Shown here: positions 11,311 to 20,815 of the stretch, in pieces
Numbering within the stretch: position 1 is the first letter of the stretch
Layout: each line of letters opens with the position of its first letter
NCBI GenBank assembly: GCA_027886185.1
Contig: WOAB01000583.1
Span: 62,001-126,000, forward strand
DNA length: 64,000 nucleotides
Direction: 5' to 3'
Origin: Rheum nobile
Lineage: Eukaryota > Streptophyta > Magnoliopsida > Caryophyllales > Polygonaceae
Notes under the pieces: model-generated
Databases searched by the model: none
Told to the model about the DNA's origin: nothing
Seen by the model: only the letters and a program-made list of their open reading frames with translations
Translations under genes and position numbers: made by a program

Positions 11311-12055
11311 ATTTTCCTAACTAATCTTGAACAGATAGAAAACTCTATTTTTCATATATCTTATTTGATAGTGTAAGTAAATATATATCAACTAATCTTG
11401 CTATATCATCTTAAAACACTTATTATTTTTACAAATCTTCTCTATAATTTTTCTACACATTGAAGCTACACAATATTTTTTTATATTAATATAAATTTAT
11501 CAATTTTGTTAAATCCAGTGTTTATGATGTAGTAGTCTATGATCAAGTCCACAAATTGCTTGATACTGTGGATTCCTATCAAGAATGTGTAAAATATTAT
11601 TGAAGAGATTTTTTCGAAGTCGATTAAGATAAATCCAGTGTTTATGTTGTAGTATTTTACTTACCAATTTTCATAATTAATGTATTTCATAGAGTCTATT
11701 GAAAGTCATTTAAATTCAATTTTTACGAACTAAAGAGCATATATGATGTTGTATTTATCAATTGCATTGTTTATATATGTATTATATTAGATTATGATAT
11801 ATATATATATGTTCTTTCATAATGTATTTTTATCTTAAAACAACAACTCAAAAAATAAATAACCCACTCTACCACAATTGTAAACCAAATTTCATATGGG
11901 CCTAATCTTCACAATGTATTTGTTAAATATAATTTATCATTATTAATATTATTTTTTAAACTACTTATTGGTCCTAGTTGATATAGTTTGATCATCTTCA
12001 TAAGTTAGGATTTTGTTAACTTTACAACTTAAGTTCATGTACAAAACTATCTGAA

Positions 12056-13214
12056 TTGATTTGTATTGTCAAACTTATTATCTGGGATGAAGCTCCGATG
12101 ACGAATGGATTATGTTTTGAAGCATTAGATATGACTTTAAGAGATATTTTATGGGCTACAAATCCCCTTAGTTCAGTGCAACCTTTTGGAGGGAAAGTCA
12201 TAGTATTTGGTGGAGACTTTATGCAAATCCTACTCGTTATCACAAAAGGAAGCAAGCAAGATATTGTTTTTGCCACCATTAATTCCTCTTATTTGTGGGA
12301 ATATTGCAAATTCTTAATTCGACAAGAAACACGAGGATTCAACAATGCACATCTGACTATGATATCAAAGAAGCAAAGGAATTTTCTGAATAGGTATTCA
12401 GCATCAGAGATGGTACTGTAGGTGATGACAATGATGGAGAAGCACAAATACAAATTCTTGATGAACTATTGGTGAAAGATTATGACTTAGATCTGATTCC
12501 AGCAATTGTTAAGTCTGTTTATCCATCTCTTTTGGACGATCAGTTGTCTCCAAAATACTTTGAAGAACGAGCAATTCTTGCACCAACACATGAAAAGGTA
12601 GATAGAGTTAATGACTATATATTGTCTTTGTTGCCAGGTAATGAGAAAGTCTATCTCAGTTCGGATAGCCTTTACAAGACAAGTTTTATTGCAGACAACG
12701 ATACAAGTGTTTATACGTCTGACTACTTGAACAATATCAGATGTTATGGTGTCCCAAATCATGTATTAAAACCTAATGTTAAGGTCTCTATTATACTGCT
12801 TCGAAATATTGACCAGTCTTCAGGTTTATGCAATGGGACAAGATTGATAACCACGCAGCTCGACAATAATGTCATACAAGGAAGAATTATTTCAACATTA
12901 ATATTGGACATACAGTTTTGATTCCTCGCATGCTCATGTCACCATCAGACACTTCATGCCCGTTCAAGTTTCAACGAAGACAATTTCCCTTGAGTGTATG
13001 TTTTGCTATGACTATAAACAATAGTCATAGCCAATCTCTTACAAATGTCGGTTTATATCTTCCACGTCCTGTTTTCACCCATGATGAGTTCTATGTTGCA
13101 TCATCAAGAGTTACTAGCAATAAAGGTTTGAAGATTTTGATATGCGACAAAAATAAAAAAATATCTAATACTACAACCAATGTAGTATACAATGAAGTTT
13201 TTCATAATTTGTAG
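12056..13214 (+). pseudogene. Helitron PIF1-like helicase, C-terminal part, frameshifted
   Basis: Three frames joined by two frameshifts (about 12390 and 12920) give the C-terminal half of a Helitron helicase. The Walker B region is LIIWDEAPM, followed by PFGGKVIVFGGDF with the conserved G-G-D. A middle part around VKSVYPSLL and RAILAPTHEKVDRVNDYIL follows, with CNGTRLI after it. The end of the helicase core is SVCFAMTINNSHSQSLTNVG and HDEFYVASSRVTSNKGLKIL (motif VI region). The Walker A segment and the replication-initiator domain are missing. In intact Helitrons the protein nicks and unwinds DNA for rolling-circle transposition. Confidence 0.88.
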
Positions 13215-13540
13215 CAATTTTGAACATCTTACAAAATTTTATGTTTAGTGTTTCATTTTCATGTATTAGATGAATAATTTGATTATGCTTTATCGTTTTA
13301 GTAGTATTGATGTTAGGAATGTGACTATCCTCGTTTTAAAACTACTTATCCAATTTTTACTATTAATAAAGTTATGGAGAGTTCCGCCTCTCTTTCGATA
13401 ATGTATTTTGTCAATCTTTTTAATATATTGTATTCAATTAGTTCTTTTTTATATTAGCATTCATCTACTTCTATAACAGTCACTGTCTACATATTTCTAT
13501 ATCAATTAAATATATAATTTTTATATACTATTTTGTAAAT

Positions 13541-13586
13541 GTAAGAAAAAATAAACAGACCCCGTGCAAGGCGGGTACTACACTAA
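13541..13586 (+). other. Helitron 3' terminus
   Basis: A short GC hairpin within CCCGTGCAAGGCGGG ends about a dozen bases before CACTAA, followed by T at 13587. This is the usual Helitron end (hairpin, then CTRR, inserted before T) in otherwise AT-rich DNA. Confidence 0.65.
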
Positions 13587-15034
13587 TTCATAGAATAAGC
13601 TTAGCTTATTAAAAAGATAAAGTAAGAGAACGTATTATCTGTAATCAAAAACTTAAACATATAAGATTATCAAAATATTAGTCAATTCAAACTCATGAGT
13701 TGACATCTCACAATTTAAAAAATATAATCTAGAGTATAATGTAAAATAACATTAGACTTTCATAAATTTTTGTTACTATAAAGTTATACTTTTTAAAAAT
13801 ATAATTTAAGGAATATATAAAGTAATGATAATAAAATTTACAGTTTTATTAAACTACGGCAAATAATATATATATATATAAACTAAGAAAATTTTATGAC
13901 GTCAAATATATAAAATAAAAAATTGAGATATTTGACACTTAATGATATCTAAAAATATGGTGAGATATTATAGTATATATACAAAAGTATTAATGTGGAT
14001 ATTTTGGATTTGGTGTATTTTCAAACATATAATCGATTGGTATACTTCTTAAAAAGAGAAAATGATCTAAAAAAAAATTCATACTAATCAAAATTGATTA
14101 ACAAAATAATGATAAATAACAATTACAATTAGACTACAGTAAAAAAAGATATAATATAAATATATATTATTTCATGTCAAAAATCATAAAAAATATCTAC
14201 AAACTAAGGAATTTCTTTGGCATCGAATGAATAAAATTAAAAAAATTAAACACTTAATGAAATCTAAAAATACGGTAATATATTTTATTTCTTTCTTCGT
14301 CGAGTCTACCAAATTAACAAAATGAAGTAAATCAAATAATCATATAAATTAGAAAAATATATGTTTGGGTAAAAAATTATTTCAAAGTTGATCTTACGAT
14401 GAGATTTCAAAATGAGGTGAAATGTACCGGTCATAGAATAAGCTTCGCTTACTAAAAAGATAAAGTAAGTGAACGTACTATCTTTAACCATAAGATTATA
14501 CAATATTAAATAATTCAAACATACTAGATAACATTTTACAATTTAAAAAAGATCTAATCTACAGTATAATGTAAAATAACATTGATTTTTTTTTATAAAA
14601 TTTTGTTTATTTGAGCTATAAATTATATTTTCCTTAAAATACAAATTTAAGAAATAAATATAGTAATGATAAATAACAACTACAATTTTATTAAACTATG
14701 GTGAATAAAAAATCATATTATTTTATGTCATAAATCATATAAAAATATCTATAACTAAGGAAATTCTTTGACGTCAAATATATAAAATAACAAATTGAGA
14801 TATTTGACATTTAATGACGGTGAGGGTTTTATATTTTCTTTTTTGTTGAGCTTACAAATTAACAAAATAAAGTAAACCAAATGATCATATATATAATATG
14901 CTATTTGGGTATAGAATTATTTTGAAGTTGATAATGCTGTGAGATTTGAAAATGAGGTGAGATATATAAGGGACTTTATATTGATAAAAAAAGATAACGT
15001 AATTAGTAGAAACTTGAAAGGGTGAATTAGTAGC
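13587..15034. repeat. Diverged AT-rich direct repeats
   Basis: No gene is seen. A block beginning CATAGAATAAGCTT (about 13589) recurs at about 14435. The two stay collinear for some 400 bp, sharing AAAAAGATAAAGTAAG, TATAATGTAAAATAACATT, TGACGTCAAATATATAAAAT and TTGAGATATTTGACA. A partial third copy lies near 14100-14290. This is an old duplicated repeat of unknown family. Confidence 0.6.
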
Positions 15035-15092
15035 ATATCTTTACACGATTACTTTTCGGCGCATATGCATTTTGCCGTTTGGTGCATAGGCT

Positions 15093-15203
15093 CGCACGTA
15101 ACGTGAGGGTACAAATCACACGTTACGTATGACAGTGCTCCACACGTTACGTGTGGGACCATTTCACACGTTACGTGTGATTTGTACCCACACGTTACGT
15201 GTG
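15093..15203. repeat. Palindrome array 1 (left terminus), 5 copies, 24-bp period
   Basis: Five copies of a CACACGTTACGTGTG-like 15-mer start at 15093, 15117, 15141, 15165 and 15189, exactly 24 bp apart with 9-bp spacers. The first copy is diverged (CGCACGTAACGTGAG). They lie just inside the left inverted repeat, where a MULE transposase would bind. Confidence 0.85.
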
Positions 15204-15548
15204 GATTAGTCAATAGGGTTTAGAATGGTTTAGGGTTTAGGGTATTTGTGTATGTCATATTATTGTATATTTTGTGGTATTTATTTGTTGTTCAATGTTA
15301 AATTATTATTTATTTTATACATATTATAATGTTACATGTATGAATGTTGTATCATATTATTGTTTATTTGTAGTATTTATTTGTTTATCTAAAATTCTAC
15401 AAAAAACACCCCAAAATAATCAACATAGAAGATAGAATAGAATTGTTCATTACGTTGGATGAATACAATCACATTTAGCTCACAATACAAGAAATAATAC
15501 AAGTTCTTCATAAACTTAGAAAACCTAGCACAAAATAAATGACATCGC

Positions 15549-16026
15549 CTAGTTGCGTTTGAAAAAATTAGGATAGTCTCTTGTAAAACTTCGCGACATA
15601 TCATGTCCCTGCTTTGATAAAATTGCTTGCTCCCTACAAAGGTTGATAGTACGTAAACAACATTACACAAAAGATACGACATCAAGGCATTATATGATGT
15701 ACATCATTATATAGATTGAGGTTATACCTACGCATCTTATCCATATCTTGTAAAAGTTCTTGCTTAACAACATCTTGATTCCCCTTAATAAGATCTTGTT
15801 TTTCCCGCCGTTGTCGAATAACCGCGTGTGCCCTCTCCTCGTACACAGGATCAATCCAATTCCTGTATAAACACCCTAGTCTTGGGCATCCCCAATACCT
15901 CCTTCCGTAGTTTCACTGCAAATCCCAAGTACGGACAATGGTTTTCAAATTACACTCGCATTGTGGAGCACTTATTTGTTGATGGTGCCTATTTAGGTTT
16001 GATGATGATTCGGATGAAGATGTCAT
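15549..16026 (-). pseudogene. GRF-type zinc-finger protein gene of the MULE, in-frame TGA
   Basis: Two exons: 16026-15728 and 15633-15549, intron GTATAA...TTTGTAG. The frame is kept across the junction, giving 127 codons plus a stop. Residues 23-59 have the GRF zinc-finger layout: CEC, then NYGRRYWGCP, GCLYRNWID (C23, C25, C47, C52, then W-x-D). A basic and glutamine-rich helix follows (residues 65-100). GRF fingers bind nucleic acid in several DNA-repair proteins and recur in plant transposon-linked proteins. Codon 38 is TGA (15913-15915), in the middle of the finger, where CGA would be one mutation away. The gene is divergent from the transposase, with an 804-bp shared upstream region. The role in the element is unknown. 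Confidence 0.65.
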
Positions 16027-16830
16027 TATTTGATGTAGTACTTGGTTTCCTACAAATCCATTAATATGAAAAGGCCAATTAGGGTTACTAAATCGAAAGA
16101 AACTGGAAGAAGAAGCTTACCCACAAATGAATCTTCAATCCCGCTTGTGTTGGAAGTGTTGTAGTGAACAAACAACCCTAATGCCTCTTATATAGTGAAA
16201 TGATATATACAACTGTAGTAATTAAAGACCACAACCACAAGAATTAAAGACCTCAACCACTAGCATTAAGGACCTCAACCACTCTTACCCTAATAACCCT
16301 AAACCCTAAACGTCAACCACTCTCATAAACAATGTAACTCGCATACCCAAATTCACCCTTAATAATTAAAGATAAACCCTAAACTCAAACCCTAAACCCT
16401 AATCATAGCACTAACCCTAAGCCCTAAACCCTAACCCTAACCCTAAACCCTAAACTTAAAACTCATTATTCTAAACTCTACCGAAATGCCATAACCCTAA
16501 ACCACAAAACCTAAACCCTACCCCTATCCATCCTACCCTACCCTACCCTACATACGCCTAAACCCTAGTAATCACACGTTACGTGTTAGTGTGTTTCACA
16601 CGTAACGTGCCAATCTACTTCACTCGTAACGTGTGGCACGGTTTGACACGTAACGTGTGGTTCAGTCTGTTGTAAAACGCATTGAATTAACCGTCTTGTC
16701 CTCACCTAACTGTAATAATGACCCATCTTCTTTCCCCGCTAACAACCCATTTCGAATCCATTTCGAACCTAAACCCTCATCCTAAACACTCCCAAAATCT
16801 TGATTTTCACTCACATTTTTTGTACAAAAA
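16027..16830. promoter_or_regulatory. Divergent promoter region with telomere-like repeats
   Basis: This spacer separates the start codons of the GRF gene (minus) and the transposase gene (plus), so it probably drives both. From about 16290 to 16520 it holds many CCCTAAA/CCCTAA telomere-like words. AAACCCTA is known in plants as the telo-box of promoters. Palindrome array 2 follows at 16573-16659. Confidence 0.6.
16573..16659. repeat. Palindrome array 2 (divergent promoter), 4 copies, 24-bp period
   Basis: Copies of the 15-bp palindrome start at 16573, 16597, 16621 and 16645, again exactly 24 bp apart. Most carry the CACACGTAACGTGTG form with one or two changes. The array ends about 170 bp before the transposase start codon. 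Confidence 0.85.
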
Positions 16831-19800
16831 ATGGACAATCCGAACAACAACGAGTATTGGAGCAACAATGGGGAAGATATTCCACTTTGGAACGAGGTAA
16901 TTTCTATAAGTAACCTTAAAGTTGTCTTTTTTATTTCTTGTTTTGAAAATGTTTAAAGTTCTTAGCTTCATGGTTAGGGTTTAGAGAAGTTATTTTTGAT
17001 GGCCCATTATATTTGTTGTTTAGGATTTAGGGAAGCTATTTTTGATACTTATTGTTTAATATTAAAGATCTCATTTTATTGTTTAGGGTTTAGGGCTACG
17101 AATTTGCTGTTACATTGAAGAACAGTTTCACACGTTACGTGTGAAGAATGTTCACACATAACGTGTGAAGGTGTTCAACACGTTACGTGTGGGTGTGTTT
17201 CACACGTAACGTGTGGACACTCTTCACACGTTACGTGTGTAATCACACCACCCGAAACCAGGTTTCATTCTGTAATATGGCACGGTTTGACAGTAAACAT
17301 GCTTTTTTATAATCAGTGCACTAATTGATGACATGATTTCGTGTATGCAGACGAACTATCATTTATACGAGGGGTTAAACAATATCTCCCTCAATGACTG
17401 GAGCACTCCACAGAAGACATTTCCGGTTTGGGAAACGCATGAAAAACTGCAGGATTGGAGCACGCCTCAGAAGACATTTCCGGTTTGGGAAACGCCGGAA
17501 AAATTGCAGGATTGGAACACGCCTCAACCAGTTATTGATATACCATCATTTGATGTTGGGATACCGTTTCCTCCAGAAGCATCTTCATCTCATGCTACCC
17601 CACAGCTGTGCTTCCCATCCCTACACACACAGCCTCAGTTCAGTGTACTACCGGAGGAGGATGTGTACGTCTCGGCCGATTATTCAAGGTTCTTCACATC
17701 TGATCAAATCTGGGAGTCTAGAGAAGAAGCCTTTTTGTGGGCGCGGGAGATTGCTATGAATCAGCAATTCTGCATCAAAAAGTGGAGGAATAAAGCTTCC
17801 ACCCCTTCGACCCTCGGGGAGACTTGGTTACCGTGTGATAGGCATGGACAAAACGTCCCTAAAGGAGCTGACCAAGTGAGAGACATCACAAGGTCGAAGA
17901 AATGTGGGTGTCCCTTCATGTTGAGGCTGAAAGAAAGGCCGAAGGGATTGTGGAGGATCACTGTACAACATGGAACTCACAACCATGTCATAGGAGACAA
18001 TTTGTATGGTAGTGCATTAGCTGGGCGACCAACTGCTGAAGAGAAGGAGATTATAAGGGTGATGACGATCAATCATTGCAAGCCTCAGAAGATTCATACT
18101 ATAATCCAGTCGTCCCCTGGAAATTTGACCAAGATGAAGCAAGTATACAACATCATGCACGAGATAAGAAAGAAGGGCATGGAAGAAAGAACAGTTGTAC
18201 AACAATTCTTCTACGAGTGCAATGAGAAGGGGTACTTCATGGAGTATAGATTCAACAAGGAGACCAACAAGATAACGGATATCTTCTTTACAAGCCAGGA
18301 TCAGTTGCGGTTGCTGAAGGCATTTCCGTACATTGTGCTGCTGGACTCTACATATACAACTAACTGGTTAGTAACAAACATATGAATTATACTCTTCATT
18401 TGTTCATGTCAAGGTTAGGACGCCATTGTATTTTATATATGATTATGTGTGCAGCTACAATTTGCCCTTCCTTAAAATTGTCGGCATCACATCAGTTTGG
18501 AAAAACTACAATATTGTCGGGGCGTTTCTGGAGAAGGAGGAAGAAGACAGTTACAAATGGGCCATAGAGCAACTTGCTAAGATGTTTGCCAAGGTGCAAC
18601 GAGCACCCACATGTGCGGTCACTGATCGGGAGAAGGCGTTGATGAACGCATTAGAGAAGCAGTTTCCAGAAGCAAAATTCCTCCTATGTAGGCGGCATGT
18701 GAGAAAGAATATTGAAGACTTCGGGAAGAAGGCCATGGGCAAGTTTAGGGGCACAACGTTTTCCAACGACTGCATGAAGCTCTTCAAGGAAACGACCATA
18801 CAAGGGTACGAAAGATCACTCTGGAAGCTGAAGTGTGATTGGAAGAAAGCTCCAAAATGTGTTCAGTACCTACAAAAAAACTGGCTTGACCCCTACAAGG
18901 AAAGAATCGTCTCTGTATGGACAGATACAGTGTTCACGCTCGGTACTACCACCACTAACAGGTATGTGCATCAATGGTTTATCTAAATTTAGCTAGTTAT
19001 TTGAACTTAGTTAGACCTTTACAACAATCAAACAAATTTTCGGATTCTTGATTGTAATACAGGGTTGAAGGGGCCCATTCCAGTTTGAAAAGCTTCTTCA
19101 CAAGCAACGATGGCAACCTTTGCACTGTGTTCGATCAATATGATACACGGTTGCACAGTCATATTACTGAGATTCGGGGGGCATTGAATGAGAGCATTGG
19201 GAAGAGATATACGCTGCTAACAGACGCACATCTTTTTCGTAAGCTGCACTTCAAGGTGTCTGCGGTTGCACTAGCTCGTTTGATTGAGGAATACAGGAAA
19301 GGAGAAGCTCCAGTGTGGAGCACTATATGCAGATGCCAGATGAGGGTCAGAGATGGCTTGCCTTGCGTTCATGACATGGCGCAAAATGTTCGGAGCGAGA
19401 CCCCAATTGAACCTAGCTCGTTGCATCCGTTCTGGAGGCAACTGACCTTGTCAGAAGTGAAGACATCAGAAGAGGAAGAATTCTGCACACGCAACGTGAA
19501 TAGATCTTTGCTTGACGAATTTGCCCGAAGCGTCTTCCCCACATTGCCAGTGGAGATTCAACAAAGAGCAGTCTGTACACTTAGAAGTATAGCACATCCA
19601 GAGCAGACTACTCTGGAAGAGCCAGCCAAAGTCAGGCATAAGGGTCGGCCTCAAGGAGCTCTGAACTTTGCCACCAAAAGACAACCCTCATCATGGGAGC
19701 ACACTGACCAACAAATGGACGACACACCTCCGAAAAAGCAAAAAGGAAGACCACCGAAGACGGGCCTACCCTTACCGTGTGGTGCCACGTCATTGATCAA

Positions 19801-20571
19801 GAACCCGTGACGATATCTTTCACAGTTCCCCAAGTGTATGAGACCATACTTTGGAGGATGGTATGAGATAGTGGGTGATGGAAACTGCGGGTACAGAGCC
19901 ATTGCGCATGGTCTGGGCTTAGGGCAAGATAAGTGGGAATTTGTTCGACGTACCATGATTGCTACGTTGAGAAAAGAGTATGAGCTACTCGCGCCACTTT
20001 GGGTGTCTACGATGACACTTGAGGCAATGGAGGCGAAGCTTGATTGGTTTCCTTCGCCGAATAGGCCGGCCCCACCGGAGACGTGGTTGGAGCTCCCGGA
20101 TATGGGATGTTTGGTGGCAACGGCATTCACATGTGTGTTCGTTACCGTCGGTCGTGGCGTGGGGATGACATACCTGCCTATTAGGGGGAAGACAAACGAA
20201 GCATCGATTGGGGAGAATCTGAAGACGGTATGCATTTGCCATGTCGAGCACGAGCAACATTTTATTGCGGTACGTTAATACAATCTTGTGTTAAAACATC
20301 TGTTTATACTATCTTGTGTTAAAACATCTGTTTATACTATCTTGTGTTAAAACATATGTATGATGCATTGATTTTCATGTAGATTGGGCTGGCCAAAACT
20401 TTGCCCTTGCCTCCTATTTACTCGGGGTGGCTGTATCATCATGACCCGTCTGCGGGTGATTACATAGATCAATGGCTATTAGATCGTTCGTTGGAGTATG
20501 AACAAGACAAGGACGAAAAGAATCCAAAACGAAAGAAGAAGGTCGAAACAATCGATTTATGTAATGAATGA
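16831..20571 (+). CDS. MULE transposase (FAR1-like, SWIM) fused to an OTU peptidase domain, with one in-frame TGA
   Basis: Five exons fit GT-AG rules and one frame: 16831-16896, 17351-18366, 18455-18961, 19063-20269, 20383-20571 (995 codons). The start is the ATG at 16831 (MDNPNNNEYW). Residues 33-95 contain three copies of a 19-residue repeat (DWSTPQKTFPVWET). A FAR1-like zinc-binding region (CGCPFML...THNH) comes next, then the MULE DDE domain with D354 (LLDSTY), D418 (VTDREKAL) and E532 (VEGAHSSL). The SWIM finger is C619, C621, C631, H633. Codon 779 is TGA (19808-19810). The same frame then continues into an OTU cysteine-peptidase domain with D802 and C805 (GDGNCGYRAIA) and a likely H929 (QHFIA), ending in a lysine-rich tail. 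The part before the TGA is a full transposase. OTU enzymes cleave ubiquitin chains; that role here is inference. Confidence 0.85.
17129..17239. repeat. Palindrome array 3 (transposase intron 1), 5 copies, 24-bp period
   Basis: Copies of the CACACGTTACGTGTG palindrome start at 17129, 17153, 17177, 17201 and 17225, exactly 24 bp apart, all within the first intron of the transposase gene (16897-17350). Confidence 0.85.
20281..20360 (+). repeat. 28-bp tandem repeat in the last transposase intron
   Basis: Three copies of a unit containing ATCTTGTGTTAAAACATCTG start at 20281, 20309 and 20337. They fill most of the intron that separates the OTU exon from the final exon. Confidence 0.8.
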
Positions 20572-20815
20572 TATGATGCAATGAGTACGGCATTCCTATA
20601 GTATGCTGCAATGAGTACGACATTCCTATTGTTGTCATAATCCAAACAACTTCCCCAAAACATTCAAACTGAAGTCATAACATTCAAACTGCAACAAAAC
20701 ATTCAAACTCAAATCATAACATTCAAACTTCAACAAACACATTCAAACTCAAGTCATAACATTCAAATTTCAACAAAACATTCAAACTAATGCTCAAATG
20801 ACGAAGCAGCCAAGT
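20572..20815. repeat. Minisatellites between the two convergent MULE genes
   Basis: A duplicated segment (GCAATGAGTACGACATTCCT, two copies at about 20578-20632) is followed by about seven copies of a roughly 20-bp unit AACATTCAAACTCAAGTCAT (about 20654-20795). The spacer separates the stop codons of the transposase and plant-mobile-domain genes, so it is their shared 3' region. Confidence 0.7.

Larger units (their letters stand above)
9522..13586 (+). mobile_element. Helitron, decayed, with helicase remnant
   Basis: The right end has the Helitron signature: a GC-rich hairpin (CCCGTGCAAGGCGGG) followed by TACTACACTAA and then T, which fits the CTRR|T rule. A PIF1-like helicase pseudogene lies 5' of it (12056-13214). 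The 5' boundary is uncertain because four similar A|TCTACT starts occur (9522, 9821, 9955, 10607). No rolling-circle replication initiator (Rep) domain is recognisable, so the N-terminal half of the RepHel gene is lost. A hAT MITE is nested at 10882-11310. Confidence 0.65.

Noticed and set aside
15093..15203. Resemblance to a CRISPR array (regular 15-bp repeats with 9-bp spacers)
   Set aside because: The spacers are too short, the host is a plant, no cas gene is present, and the arrays lie at transposon ends and promoters.
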